A DNA stretch of 64,000 nucleotides from Marinobacter qingdaonensis. Lineage in GTDB: Bacteria > Pseudomonadota > Gammaproteobacteria > Pseudomonadales > Oleiphilaceae. The stretch spans positions 806,001-870,000 of the forward strand of contig NZ_JAYDCJ010000003.1 of the NCBI RefSeq assembly GCF_034555935.1, written 5' to 3'. This document shows positions 44,931 through 54,284 of this stretch, in pieces. The position numbers were made by a program, and so were the translations under genes. The notes beneath the pieces were generated by a model. It saw nothing but the letters and a program-made list of their open reading frames with translations, was not told the origin of the DNA and made no database searches. Position 1 is the first letter of the stretch. Each line of letters starts with the position of its first letter.

Positions 44931-46463
44931 CTAGAGTTTCGGGCCGGCCTCGACGATGGCCTCGGAGACGTCGAACTTCTTGAAGTTGTCGACGAATTGG
45001 GCAATCAGCTCCTGGGCCTTGCCGTCGTAGTACTCGGGGCTGGTCCAGGTGTTGCGCGGATTCAGCAGCGACGAGTCAACGCCCGGGATGTAGGTCGGCA
45101 CATCCAGGTTCAGGGTGTCCAGGTGCTCGGTTTCCACATCGTCCAGATCGCCGTTCTGGATGGCGGCGATGATGGCACGGGTGGTCGGGATGCTGAAACG
45201 CTGGCCTTCACCGTAAGGACCGCCGGTCCAGCCAGTGTTGACCAGGAACACCTTGCTGCCGAACTCTTCCATCCGCTTCATCAGCAGCTCGGCGTAGACG
45301 CCGGCCGGACGCGGGAAGAAGGGGGCGCCGAAGCAGGTGGAGAAGGTTGACTTCAGCTTGGAAGACGAGCCCATCTCGGTGGAGCCCACCAGCGCGGTGT
45401 AACCGCTCAGGAAGTGGTACGCTGCCGCTTCCTTGGACAGGATGGACACCGGCGGCAGCACGCCGGTCATGTCGCAAGTCAGGAACACGATGTGGGACGG
45501 CTCGCCGGCCCGGTTCTCGAGGACCCGCTTCTCAACGTGCTCAAGCGGGTAGGCGCAGCGGGAGTTCTCGGTCAGCGAGGTGTCGGTGTAGTCCGGCACC
45601 CGGGTTTCCGGGTCGATGGTGACGTTCTCGACGATCGCGCCGAAGCGGATCGCGTCCCAGATGATCGGTTCGTTCTTCTGGGACAGATCGATGCACTTGG
45701 CGTAGCAGCCACCTTCGATGTTGAAGACGGTGCCCGGGCCCCAGCCGTGCTCGTCGTCACCGATCAGGAACCGGTTCGGATCGGCTGACAGGGTGGTCTT
45801 GCCGGTGCCGGACAGGCCGAAGAACAGGCAGGTCTGGCCGTCTTCGCCGACGTTGGCCGAGCAGTGCATCGGCAGGACGTCTTTCTCTGGCAGCAGGAAG
45901 TTCTGCACCGAGAACATCGCCTTCTTCATTTCGCCGGCGTAGTGCATGCCCGCCAGCAGCACCTTGCGCTTGGCAAAGTTGATCATGACGCAGCCGTTGC
46001 TGTTGGTGCCGTCACGCTCGGGATCGCACTCGAAGTTGGCGGCGTTCAGGATCTGCCACTCCTGCTTGTCGGCCGGGTTGTAGCTGTCCGGACGGATGAA
46101 CAGGTTACGGCCGAACAGGTTCTGCCAGGCGGTTTCGGTGGTCATCTTCACCGGCAGGTAGTGCTCGGGGTCGGAGCCGACGTGGACGTGGGACACGAAC
46201 TGTTCTTTCTCGGCGATGTAGGCCTCAACGCGATCCCAGAGAGCGTCGAACTTTTCGGCGTCAAACGGACGGTTGATCGGACCCCAGTGGATATCGTCGG
46301 CGGTGCTTGGTTCCTCGACGATGAAGCGGTCCATGGGAGACCGGCCCGTGCGCTCACCGGTCTTCACGACCAGTGAACCGTTCGCAGCCAGCTGGCCCTC
46401 GTTTCGTGCCAATGCCAGCTCGACCAGCTGTGCTGTACTCAGATCATTATAAGTGTTGCTCAC
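44931..46463 (-). CDS. pckA: Phosphoenolpyruvate carboxykinase (ATP)
   Basis: A 510-residue gluconeogenic enzyme converting oxaloacetate and ATP to phosphoenolpyruvate. The P-loop motif is [11 protein letters not shown], preceded by [13 protein letters not shown], with [15 protein letters not shown] downstream, as in ATP-type PEPCK. The start is a GTG at 46463, five bases after GAGG; the frame continues 18 codons upstream without support. It leads the same block (pckA, hslO, hslR, yrfG) as in E. coli and ends at a terminator. Confidence 0.95.
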   Translation of the reverse strand: MSNTYNDLSTAQLVELALARNEGQLAANGSLVVKTGERTGRSPMDRFIVEEPSTADDIHWGPINRPFDAEKFDALWDRVEAYIAEKEQFVSHVHVGSDPEHYLPVKMTTETAWQNLFGRNLFIRPDSYNPADKQEWQILNAANFECDPERDGTNSNGCVMINFAKRKVLLAGMHYAGEMKKAMFSVQNFLLPEKDVLPMHCSANVGEDGQTCLFFGLSGTGKTTLSADPNRFLIGDDEHGWGPGTVFNIEGGCYAKCIDLSQKNEPIIWDAIRFGAIVENVTIDPETRVPDYTDTSLTENSRCAYPLEHVEKRVLENRAGEPSHIVFLTCDMTGVLPPVSILSKEAAAYHFLSGYTALVGSTEMGSSSKLKSTFSTCFGAPFFPRPAGVYAELLMKRMEEFGSKVFLVNTGWTGGPYGEGQRFSIPTTRAIIAAIQNGDLDDVETEHLDTLNLDVPTYIPGVDSSLLNPRNTWTSPEYYDGKAQELIAQFVDNFKKFDVSEAIVEAGPKL

Positions 46464-46637
46464 TTCGACCTCGCCCTCGGGATGTCTTCGTGATTGCCCA
46501 GGCCGCCCCGGCAACAATTGGCGGATTTCTGAGCAATCGGGTCAATTCAGGCGCGCTATTATGCCAGAGACGCCGGCAAAAAACGACTGCCCGCAAAGCC
46601 GCGTCAGCACTGGCTTTGGGGCGAATCTGAAAAGTCT

Positions 46638-47492
46638 TCAGTGTAAGGTATGGCCGGTGAAAAGATGATCAATATCATTTCTATCGAAGCGATAGTGTGC
46701 GTGGCAGAACTGGCAGTCCATCTCGATCTGGCCCTGCTCCTCCAGGATCTGGTAGCACTCGTCCCGGCCGATCGCCTCCAGGGCGCCGAGGGTGCGTTCC
46801 CGCGAGCAGCTGCAGCGGAACGCCACCGCCTCGGCGTCGAACAGCCGCACCGTTTCCTCGTGGAACAGGCGGTGCAGGACCGTCTCGCTGTCCAGCTCGA
46901 GCAGTTCGGCGGCCTCGACCGTGCGCGCCAGGTGATTGACCCGCTCCCACAGCTCGTTGTCTTCGTCGGTGGCCCCGGGCAGGCGCTGCAGCAGCAGCCC
47001 GGCGGCGGCGCCTTCATCGGCGAACAGGATCAGGCTGGTGGAAATCTGTTCAGAACGCTCGAAATACTCCTCCAGGCAGCCGGCCAGGCTGTCCGCCTCC
47101 CGGGGCACCACGCCCTGGTAGCGATTGCCCCGGTTCGGGGTGATGGTGATGGCCATGCGACCCTCGCCCAGCATGTCGTGGAAGCTCTCTTCGCTGACGG
47201 CGTGCTCGTCAAAGCGGGCCAGGCCGCGAATGAACCGGTCATGGCTGCACTCCGCCATCAGCGTGCGCAGGGGGCCTTCCCCCTGAGCCTGCAACGAGAG
47301 GGTGCCCTCGAACTTGAGGGTACTGCTCATCAGCACGCTGGCAACCAGGGCTTCGCCCAGCAGGCTGCGTACCGAGTCGGGGTAGGGGGCCTGGGTGCCG
47401 ATTTCACGGAAACTCTCGCCCAGCTGTACCCAGGCGCCCCGGACCTGACTGTCCTCAAAGATAAAGCGCTGGAATTGGTCGCGGGATGCCAT
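46638..47492 (-). CDS. hslO: Redox-regulated chaperone Hsp33
   Basis: A 284-residue holdase chaperone activated by oxidative unfolding. The zinc centre is Cys227-x-Cys229 and Cys260-x-x-Cys263 near the C-terminus, intact for redox sensing. N-terminal segments VQLGESFREI and LLGEALVASVLMSSTLKFEG match the family. A GGAG site precedes the start. It is 174 bases from pckA and follows hslR. Confidence 0.94.
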   Translation of the reverse strand: MASRDQFQRFIFEDSQVRGAWVQLGESFREIGTQAPYPDSVRSLLGEALVASVLMSSTLKFEGTLSLQAQGEGPLRTLMAECSHDRFIRGLARFDEHAVSEESFHDMLGEGRMAITITPNRGNRYQGVVPREADSLAGCLEEYFERSEQISTSLILFADEGAAAGLLLQRLPGATDEDNELWERVNHLARTVEAAELLELDSETVLHRLFHEETVRLFDAEAVAFRCSCSRERTLGALEAIGRDECYQILEEQGQIEMDCQFCHAHYRFDRNDIDHLFTGHTLH

Positions 47493-47533
47493 GGTGTATC
47501 TCCTGAAACTGTTCGGTTGAATTCGGGTTGCGG

Positions 47534-47571
47534 ACCCGGACTGGTGCGCCGGCAGGGTGACCAGTCCGGGT
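47534..47571. other. Strong intergenic hairpin between hslR and hslO
   Basis: Perfect 12-bp inverted repeat (ACCCGGACTGGT, 47534-47545, with its complement 47560-47571) with a 14-base loop, one base after the hslR stop codon. There is no T-run on either strand, so it is not a classical terminator; it may protect the hslR mRNA end, set a processing site or attenuate hslO expression. Confidence 0.6.
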
Positions 47572-47979
47572 TCAGATGTTGTTCTGCTCTCGGAATCGCT
47601 GGATGTCGCGGCGATCTTTCTTGGAGGGCCGGCGAGCTGGCGGGAGCTGCGCGGCTTGCATGGTCTTGCGCTGCCAGGCCAGGTCTTCCCGCTTTTTTAC
47701 GCTGTCGGCGGTTTCGTGGTAGAGCTTCTGGGCCTCGGGCGCGCCGCGGCGTCGGTCGCTGATGTCATCGATGATCACCACCTTTTCCTGCCAGCCCAGA
47801 CGGAGCGTCACGGTTGCTCCGGGTTCGACCACCTTGCCCGGTTTGCAGCGCTGGCTGTTGTAGTGGACCTTGCCGCCTTCGATGGCTTCCTTGGCGAGGC
47901 TGCGGGTCTTGTAGAACCGTGCCGCCCAGAGCCATTTGTCGAGTCTTACACGTTGTTCGTCAGCAGTGGATGCCGTCAT
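47572..47979 (-). CDS. hslR: Heat shock protein Hsp15, ribosome-associated S4 protein
   Basis: A 135-residue S4-domain protein (VRLDKWLWAARFYKTRSLAKEAIEGGKV) with a basic C-terminal tail. Hsp15 binds 50S subunits carrying stalled nascent chains and helps recycle them. A GGAG site precedes the start. The order yrfG-hslR-hslO on one strand is the same as in E. coli. Confidence 0.93.
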   Translation of the reverse strand: MTASTADEQRVRLDKWLWAARFYKTRSLAKEAIEGGKVHYNSQRCKPGKVVEPGATVTLRLGWQEKVVIIDDISDRRRGAPEAQKLYHETADSVKKREDLAWQRKTMQAAQLPPARRPSKKDRRDIQRFREQNNI

Positions 47980-48020
47980 GTCTCCTCACCTGATGAGCGT
48001 CTGACCAGATTATAACCCGC

Positions 48021-48710
48021 TCATCGGGGCGATGGCACAGCCTGGCGTTGGCGCAGCGCCGGCAGGATCTCGTCGAAATGGTGGATGCCGGGAATGTCCG
48101 GATGCCGCTCGCGCGCGGCTTGTTGGCTGTCCGGGGCCAGCACCGCCAGGCATTGGGCAATGCCCGCCGCCCGGGCACTTTCCAGCACCGGGAAGCTGTC
48201 GTCCACCATGAGGGTGGCGCCGGCGTCGTAGGGGGTCAGCTGCTGCAGGTCACGCCAGAATTGCGGATCCTCTTTGGCCTTGCCGAGTTGGTGGCTGGAG
48301 ACAATGGCGTCGACCCGCTGGTCCAGGCCGGTGCGCTCAAGCTTGAGTTTGAGCGGGTCCGGGTGACAGTTGGTGACAATCACCGACCGCAGGCCCGATT
48401 GCCGGAGCGCATCCAGAAACTCGGTCACGTGGGGGCGATAGCCGATCCGGTCGCCCACCTCGGCTTTCAGGCCGGTGATGTCCAGCGCCAGCCGGTCGCT
48501 CCAGTAGTCGGTGCAGTACCAGTTCAGGGAGCCGCGCTCGGCCATGATCATCGGGATCAGTTCGTCCTTGGCCGCCTGGTGGGCCAGGTTGTTGCGCTCG
48601 CCGTAGCGCAGGGGCAGGTGTTCGAGCCAGAAATGGTTGTCGAAGTGCAAATCCAGCAGCGTTCCATCCATGTCCAGGAACACCGTTTCAAGAGAGGACC
48701 AGTTCACCAT
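48021..48710 (-). CDS. yrfG: HAD-family nucleotidase YrfG
   Basis: A 229-residue HAD hydrolase. Motif I is FLDMDGTLLD (Asp13 nucleophile, Asp15), motif II IVTNCHP, motif III includes Lys near 148 and motif IV MVDDSFPV. YrfG in E. coli is a GMP/IMP nucleotidase, and the gene order supports this. The ATG at 48710 is unusual: it follows directly after a strong terminator hairpin and has no visible Shine-Dalgarno site, so translation of this gene is either inefficient or starts by another route. Confidence 0.87.
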   Translation of the reverse strand: MVNWSSLETVFLDMDGTLLDLHFDNHFWLEHLPLRYGERNNLAHQAAKDELIPMIMAERGSLNWYCTDYWSDRLALDITGLKAEVGDRIGYRPHVTEFLDALRQSGLRSVIVTNCHPDPLKLKLERTGLDQRVDAIVSSHQLGKAKEDPQFWRDLQQLTPYDAGATLMVDDSFPVLESARAAGIAQCLAVLAPDSQQAARERHPDIPGIHHFDEILPALRQRQAVPSPR

Positions 48711-48712
48711 AA

Positions 48713-48745
48713 ACAAAAACAGCCTGAAGGATTTTCTTCAGGCTG
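48713..48745 (-). terminator. Terminator directly upstream of the yrfG start codon
   Basis: Perfect 10-bp stem (CAGCCTGAAG/CTTCAGGCTG, 48720-48729 with 48736-48745), loop of six, then a T-rich tract on the minus strand whose end touches the yrfG start. It should end transcription of the gene at 48797-49129. Either yrfG relies on readthrough or the hairpin controls its expression. Confidence 0.75.
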
Positions 48746-48796
48746 CCGGAGATGCCCGGCCTTGGCAAGCCGGGATACTACGGACGCGGGCGGGGC

Positions 48797-49129
48797 TCAG
48801 TCCGCGCTTTGCTCCACGGTTTCGGGCTTGCGACCGATCCGGGTGCAGCCAAGGCAGCGCACGAAAGTGGCCTTGGCCGGCCCCATCACCAGGACCTCGC
48901 CGGCTTCACCGGCGTTGCCGCCGAGCAGGGAAAAGGGCAGGGACACCAGGTACACGGCGCTGCCAACGATGGTGGTGGCGAACAATACCGGGCGGGCAAA
49001 CAGGGCGTCCCCGGTCATGGCCAGCGCTGACGGTGTCTCGTCGACGGCCCGGGCGTGGCCCAAGGACGAAAATGCCAGCAGGCAGGCGGCCAGGGTGGCC
49101 ATCAGTGTGCGGGAAATCTTGCGGGTCAT
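48797..49129 (-). CDS. Small exported conserved protein, unknown
   Basis: A 110-residue protein with a signal peptide (cut near Gly-His-Ala-Arg-Ala) and one hydrophobic stretch (about 48-68, ARPVLFATTIVGSAVYLVSLPF). A C-terminal pair of cysteines, CLGC, may bind metal or form a disulfide. Similar proteins exist in Pseudomonas and Marinobacter and are often mislabelled as transporter proteins. A GGAG site precedes the ATG. Function unknown. Confidence 0.7.
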   Translation of the reverse strand: MTRKISRTLMATLAACLLAFSSLGHARAVDETPSALAMTGDALFARPVLFATTIVGSAVYLVSLPFSLLGGNAGEAGEVLVMGPAKATFVRCLGCTRIGRKPETVEQSAD

Positions 49130-49288
49130 TGTACTGTCTCCTGAACTTATCGGCCCTTTCAGCTCCGGTCTGAGCACTGAATATGCCGCCCCAGTTTAAA
49201 CCAAGGGCATGATTTCTCTGTTAACTATGAATCATATTTGCGCATTTTCAAACGATTTTTCGTTGCAAAATGTGCGCCTGTGTCGGCT

Positions 49289-50101
49289 CTAGCGCTGACA
49301 CCGGGAGCAGTACACGGTGGCGCGGTTGTTCATGCGGATTTCCTTGAGCGGGCGTTCGCAGTCGGGGCAGGGTTGCCCGGTCCGGCCGTAGACCAACAGG
49401 GATTGGGCAAAATAGCCGGGTTTGCCATCGCTGTTGACGAAGTCGCGCAGGGTGGTGCCGCCCATGAGGATGGCGGCACTCAGGGTTTCCCGAATGGCCT
49501 CGGCCAGCCGGTGGTAGCGGTCCGCGCTGATTCGCCCGGCCTTGCGCCTGGGGTGGATGCCGGCCTTGAACAGGGCCTCGTTGGCGTAAATGTTGCCCAC
49601 GCCCACCACCACGTGATTGTCCATGATGAACGACTTTACCGGCGTCTGCTTGCCGCGGGATGCCCGAAACAGCAGCCCGCCGTTGAATTCCGGGGACAGG
49701 GGCTCCGGCCCCAGGCTGGCAATCAGCGGGTGCTCGGTGGCGCGGTCGGCCCAGAGCCAGCAGCCGAAACGCCGGGGGTCGTTGAAGCGCAGGGTGGCGC
49801 CCGATTGCAGCTGGAGGTCGATGTGGTCGTGGGTCATCGGCGGGCTGTCGTCGGCGATGATGCGCAGGCTGCCGGACATGCCCAGATGCACGATGACGGT
49901 GCCCCCATCCAGGTTCAGGAACAGGTACTTGGCGCGGCGGTCGACGGTGCGGATGACCTGGCCCTCCAGGCGCTGGGCCAGATCCTCGGGCACCGGCCAG
50001 CGCAGGCTGGGATTGCGCACCGTGACACCGGTGATGGTCTGCCCTTCGCAGTGGGGGGCGATGCCGCGCCGGGTGGTTTCTACTTCGGGTAATTCGGGCA
50101 C
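49289..50101 (-). CDS. mutM: Formamidopyrimidine-DNA glycosylase (Fpg)
   Basis: A 270-residue base-excision repair enzyme removing 8-oxoguanine. Mature Pro2 and Glu3 (PELPEVE) form the catalytic N-terminus. The Cys4 zinc finger at the C-terminus is CPDC...CSRC. The start is a GTG at 50101, seven bases after GGAG; the frame continues upstream but Pro2 fixes the true start. It is divergent from the desaturase gene. Confidence 0.95.
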   Translation of the reverse strand: MPELPEVETTRRGIAPHCEGQTITGVTVRNPSLRWPVPEDLAQRLEGQVIRTVDRRAKYLFLNLDGGTVIVHLGMSGSLRIIADDSPPMTHDHIDLQLQSGATLRFNDPRRFGCWLWADRATEHPLIASLGPEPLSPEFNGGLLFRASRGKQTPVKSFIMDNHVVVGVGNIYANEALFKAGIHPRRKAGRISADRYHRLAEAIRETLSAAILMGGTTLRDFVNSDGKPGYFAQSLLVYGRTGQPCPDCERPLKEIRMNNRATVYCSRCQR

Positions 50102-50316
50102 TGGGTCACTCCGGGATTGACAGGGCGCAGCTTGGTCGGCGGCCACAAGAACGGAAACAGAGCAAGTGTAATCAGTAACAAATTTGCAGCCAAATGCGGT
50201 TGTGACGGCGAACAGCTGTACGCTAAAGTGGCACCCTTGGCTCAATGCCCCCTACAAAGGTCGGATGCAACACCGAACGAGGGGGCGAGGCTGGTGAATT
50301 GATTTGAGGATTTTCT

Positions 50317-51495
50317 ATGTGGTTTAACGGTCTTCTTGACCTGTCGGTGATGCAACTGATCCTGGTTGCCCTGGGCATGACCCACATCACCATTATCAGC
50401 GTGACGCTCTACCTGCACCGCCATTCGGCCCACAACTCGCTGGATCTGCACCCGGTCCTCAAGCATTTTTTCCGGTTCTGGCTGTGGCTGACCACCGCCC
50501 AGAACACCAAGGAGTGGACCGCGATCCACCGCAAGCACCACGCCAAGTGTGAAACCGAGGACGACCCCCACAGTCCGGTGGTGCTGGGTATCAAGAAGGT
50601 GCTGCTTGAAGGCGCCGAGCTGTACGCGTCCGCCGCGACCCCGGAAACCCTCGAGCGCTACGGTCAGCGCACCCCGGAAGACTGGATCGAGCGCAACGTC
50701 TACAGCCGTTACAAGGTCCTGGGCATCACCCTGATGGCGGTGATCGACCTGGCGCTGTTCGGGGTGCACGGCATCTGGATCTGGGCGCTGCAGATGATGT
50801 GGATCCCGGTTTGGGCCGCCGGCGTGGTCAACGGTATCGGCCATTGGTTCGGCTACCGCAACTTCGAGTGCACCGACAACGCCCGCAACATTTCGCCCCT
50901 GGGCCTCCTGATTGGCGGCGAAGAGCTGCACAACAATCACCATACCTACCCGAACTCCTCCAAGCTGTCCCGGCGCTGGTACGAGGTGGACATCGGTTGG
51001 GGCTACATCCGCCTGTTCCAGCTGTTTGGCCTGGCCACGCCCAAGGGGTACCGGCCCATTGCCCACCATGTGCCGGGCAAGCAGGAAGTTGATGTGGAGA
51101 CGGTGCAGGCCATCGCCAACAACCGGTTCGACATCATGCGTCAGTACCGCAAACGGGTCATGGAGCCGGCGCTGCGTCAGCAGAAGCTGCTGATGGACGA
51201 TGAAATCCGGCCCCGGTACCGCAAGCTCAAGCAGCTGCTGTCGCGGGAAGTGACCCTGATCAAGCCGAAGGAACAGGAAACCCTGGAGTCGGTGCTGGAG
51301 CGGCACGCGGTTCTGCGTCAGCTCTACGATAAGAGTCATGAGCTGCAGGCGCTCTGGCGGCAGCGTGGCCTGAAGCCGCAGGAAAAGCTGAACGCGCTCA
51401 TGGAATGGTGCAAGGAGGCAGAAGCCAGCGGCATCCGGTATCTGGAAGACTTTGCCGAGCACCTGCGCGCCTACTCGCTCCGGCCCGCAGGCTGA
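50317..51495 (+). CDS. Fatty acid delta-9-type desaturase
   Basis: A 392-residue membrane di-iron desaturase. Histidine boxes are HRHSAH (34-39), HRKHH (71-75) and HNNHH (about 206-210); hydrophobic segments lie at about 8-32, 48-62, 134-170. It introduces a double bond into saturated acyl chains, adjusting membrane fluidity. The C-terminal 150 residues are charged and helical, longer than the minimal catalytic core. It ends at a strong terminator. Confidence 0.9.
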   Translation: MWFNGLLDLSVMQLILVALGMTHITIISVTLYLHRHSAHNSLDLHPVLKHFFRFWLWLTTAQNTKEWTAIHRKHHAKCETEDDPHSPVVLGIKKVLLEGAELYASAATPETLERYGQRTPEDWIERNVYSRYKVLGITLMAVIDLALFGVHGIWIWALQMMWIPVWAAGVVNGIGHWFGYRNFECTDNARNISPLGLLIGGEELHNNHHTYPNSSKLSRRWYEVDIGWGYIRLFQLFGLATPKGYRPIAHHVPGKQEVDVETVQAIANNRFDIMRQYRKRVMEPALRQQKLLMDDEIRPRYRKLKQLLSREVTLIKPKEQETLESVLERHAVLRQLYDKSHELQALWRQRGLKPQEKLNALMEWCKEAEASGIRYLEDFAEHLRAYSLRPAG

Positions 51496-51499
51496 CGCC

Positions 51500-51527
51500 A
51501 AAAACCCCGCTCCGGCGGGGTTTTTTG
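51500..51527. terminator. Bidirectional terminator between the desaturase gene and rsmD
   Basis: Stem CCCCGC/GCGGGG with an A-run before and a T-run after, located between two convergent genes. It can serve both strands. Confidence 0.85.
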
Positions 51528-51537
51528 TGGGCGCAGA

Positions 51538-52194
51538 TCAGGACGGCGCGACCGGGGCGATGGCGTCGGTGGTTGCCGTTCGGAACAGGCAGTAACTGAC
51601 CTGGCCCGCGGTTTTCTGCCGGTGCAGGTGCCAGTGGGCGGGCACTGTCGGCGTCGGCGAGCTGCTCTCGTGTTCCAGGTAGACCCAGCCCCCGGGCTTG
51701 ACCCAGCCCTGCTGGTCGAGCACCGGTAGAATGCGGGGTAGCCAGTCCTGATGAAAGGGCGGGTCCATGAACACAATGTCGAAGGGCGCGCGAGTGCGCT
51801 GGGCAAGGTAGGCGTCGACACTGGCGCACACCACCTCACCGGCATCGGTTTTCAGCAGGCGCAGGTTGTCGCGCAGGGCCCTGGCCAGGGCCGGGGTGTG
51901 GTCCACCAGGGTCGCGGCGCCCGCGCCCCGGGACAGGGCCTCCAGGCCGAGCGCTCCGGAGCCGGCGAACAGATCCAGGCAGTCCTTGCCGACCAGGTTG
52001 AACGACAACCAGTTGAACAGGGTTTCGCGGGTCCGGGCCGGGGTCGGGCGTACCCCGCCGGCGTCCGGAAAGCGCAGCTTGCGGCTGCGCCAGTCGCCAC
52101 CGATGATGCGCAGCTCCCCGGTGCTGCCCGCCGGTCCGCCCGCGCTCCGGTTGCTGGGTTGAGCGCGTCGCCCCGCGGGTTTTCGTCGTGCCAT
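51538..52194 (-). CDS. rsmD: 16S rRNA (guanine966-N2)-methyltransferase
   Basis: A 218-residue SAM methyltransferase acting on 16S rRNA in the 30S subunit. The SAM-binding motif is CLDLFAGSGALGLEALSRG and the catalytic motif is FMDPPF, near residue 147. An N-terminal basic extension (about 1-28) precedes the fold. It is divergent from ftsY, as is common in gammaproteobacteria. Confidence 0.93.
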   Translation of the reverse strand: MARRKPAGRRAQPSNRSAGGPAGSTGELRIIGGDWRSRKLRFPDAGGVRPTPARTRETLFNWLSFNLVGKDCLDLFAGSGALGLEALSRGAGAATLVDHTPALARALRDNLRLLKTDAGEVVCASVDAYLAQRTRAPFDIVFMDPPFHQDWLPRILPVLDQQGWVKPGGWVYLEHESSSPTPTVPAHWHLHRQKTAGQVSYCLFRTATTDAIAPVAPS

Positions 52195-52354
52195 CTGTCT
52201 TGCTCCAGCCGCCAGCTCGTTCGCGTGTGTTTGGCTCGCATCTTAGCGGAAACCGGCGTCGCCGGATAACCGAAGTCCCCCTCACTTCACTGGGGCAGTC
52301 TGCTAGAATGTCGGCTTTATTTCTCCCGCCCATTCAGATTGATGGTATGACTTT

Positions 52355-53566
52355 ATGACGGCAGAGTGGATTTCAATCGGCCTACTGGCCCTTCTTGTGC
52401 TCGTTTTTGTGCTGGATCTGGCCAGCAAGCGCAGCCGGGTTCCGCGTCCGCAACCGGTGCCCCAGCGCAAACCGGACGTGGCCAAGGGGCCGGCTCCGGC
52501 GGAACCGGAGCCACAAGAGGCGGCGCCGTCACCGGCGCTGGAGGCCGAGCCCGTCGCCGTTGAGCCGGAGCAGCCAGTTGCCGAGGCGCCGACGGCGGTC
52601 GAGCCGGCGCCAGAGCCGCAGCCGGAGCCCGAACCGGAACCCGAGTCCCAGCTCAGTGTGTTCGAACGCATCAAGCAGGGCCTGGGTAAGACCCGGGCCA
52701 GCCTGAGTGGCGGCCTGGCCGACCTGTTTTCCGTCGGCAAGAACATCGATGAGGACCTGCTCGAGGAAATCGAGACCACGCTGCTGATGGCCGATGTGGG
52801 CGTGACCGCCACGTCTGAAATCATCGATTCCCTGACCGACAAGCTGGAGCGCAATCAGCTCAAGGACGGCGAAGCCCTGCGCAAGGCCCTGCGCGAGGAG
52901 CTGCGCGGACTGCTGAAGGATGTGACCGAGCCGCTGAGCATCGATACCGGCAAGCAGCCCTACGTCATCCTCATGGTGGGTGTAAATGGGGTCGGCAAGA
53001 CCACCACCATCGGCAAACTGACCAAGCAGTTCCAGAGCCAGGGTAAGTCGGTGATGCTGGCGGCCGGCGATACCTTCCGCGCCGCGGCGGTCGAGCAGCT
53101 GCAGGTCTGGGGGGAACGCAACAACGTGCCGGTGGTGGCCCAGCACACCGGTGCCGACAGCGCCTCGGTCATTTTCGACGCGATTCAGTCCGCCAAATCC
53201 CGTGAGGTGGATGTGGTCATTGCCGATACCGCCGGCCGGCTCCAGAACAAGGACAACCTGATGAACGAGCTGGAAAAGGTGGTCCGGGTGATGAAGAAGC
53301 TCGACGAGTCGGCGCCGCACGAGGTCATGCTGGTGCTGGACGCCGGCACCGGCCAGAACGCCCTGAGCCAGGCCCAGGTGTTCCAGCAGGCCGTGGGGGT
53401 CAGTGGCATCACCCTGACCAAGCTGGACGGCACCGCCAAGGGTGGCATCGTCTTCGCGATTGCGCGCCAGCTGCAACTGCCGATCCGGTACATTGGTGTC
53501 GGCGAGCAGGTCGATGACCTGCGTAGCTTCGACGCCGAAACCTTTGTCGACGCCCTGTTCGACTGA
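52355..53566 (+). CDS. ftsY: Signal recognition particle receptor FtsY
   Basis: A 403-residue SRP GTPase that docks ribosome-SRP complexes at the inner membrane. After a short hydrophobic start and an acidic A domain rich in Pro/Glu (about 30-100) follow the N domain and the G domain, with GVNGVGKTTTIGKL near 209, DTFRAAAVEQL, DTAGR and TKLDGTAKGG. It is cotranscribed with ftsE and ftsX; ftsE starts 28 bases later. Confidence 0.95.
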   Translation: MTAEWISIGLLALLVLVFVLDLASKRSRVPRPQPVPQRKPDVAKGPAPAEPEPQEAAPSPALEAEPVAVEPEQPVAEAPTAVEPAPEPQPEPEPEPESQLSVFERIKQGLGKTRASLSGGLADLFSVGKNIDEDLLEEIETTLLMADVGVTATSEIIDSLTDKLERNQLKDGEALRKALREELRGLLKDVTEPLSIDTGKQPYVILMVGVNGVGKTTTIGKLTKQFQSQGKSVMLAAGDTFRAAAVEQLQVWGERNNVPVVAQHTGADSASVIFDAIQSAKSREVDVVIADTAGRLQNKDNLMNELEKVVRVMKKLDESAPHEVMLVLDAGTGQNALSQAQVFQQAVGVSGITLTKLDGTAKGGIVFAIARQLQLPIRYIGVGEQVDDLRSFDAETFVDALFD

Positions 53567-53594
53567 GCGCCGTCCGGCACCAGGCCCGCTGCCC

Positions 53595-54284
53595 ATGATT
53601 GAGTTTCGTCAGGTTACCAAACGCTACGACAGCGACCACACCGCCCTGCGCCAGGTGAATTTCAGCCTGCACCGGGGCGAGCTGGCGTTTCTGACCGGCC
53701 ACTCCGGTGCCGGCAAGAGTACCCTGCTCAAGCTCATCATGGTGATGGAGCGCCCCAGCGCCGGCGAGCTGATCGTCGGTGGCCAGGTGCTCAACAGTCT
53801 GCCCCGCCGCCAGATTCCCTACCTCCGTCGCCACATTGGCGTGGTCTTCCAGAACCACCAGTTGCTGTTCGATCGCACCGTGTTCGACAACGTCGCCATG
53901 CCGCTCGAGGTGATGGGGGCGTCGCCCAATGACATCGGCCGCCGGGTGCGGGCCGCGCTCGACAAGGTTGGCTTGCTCAGCAAGGAGAAAATGAACCCGA
54001 TGCAGTTGTCGGGCGGTGAGCAGCAGCGGGTCGGCATTGCCCGGGCGGTGGTCAACAAGCCCCCGGTGCTGCTGGCGGATGAGCCTACCGGTAACCTGGA
54101 CCCGGAGTTGTCGGCGGACATCATGGATCTGTTCGGCCAGTTCAGTCAGGTGGGGGTGACCGTGCTGATTGCGACCCACGACATTGCCCTGATCAACCAG
54201 CTCGACCGGCGCACCCTGACGCTCGACCATGGTCGACTGATTGCCGGCGGATCGCCGCTGGTAGGGGGTGTGAGTGGCCACTGA
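53595..54284 (+). CDS. ftsE: Cell-division ABC ATPase FtsE
   Basis: A 229-residue ABC ATPase. Walker A is GHSGAGKST (35-43), signature LSGGEQQRVGIARAV, Walker B LLADEPTGNLD. FtsEX activates peptidoglycan hydrolases at the septum. The ATG at 53595 is chosen by homology. It overlaps ftsX by 11 bases. Confidence 0.95.
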   Translation: MIEFRQVTKRYDSDHTALRQVNFSLHRGELAFLTGHSGAGKSTLLKLIMVMERPSAGELIVGGQVLNSLPRRQIPYLRRHIGVVFQNHQLLFDRTVFDNVAMPLEVMGASPNDIGRRVRAALDKVGLLSKEKMNPMQLSGGEQQRVGIARAVVNKPPVLLADEPTGNLDPELSADIMDLFGQFSQVGVTVLIATHDIALINQLDRRTLTLDHGRLIAGGSPLVGGVSGH

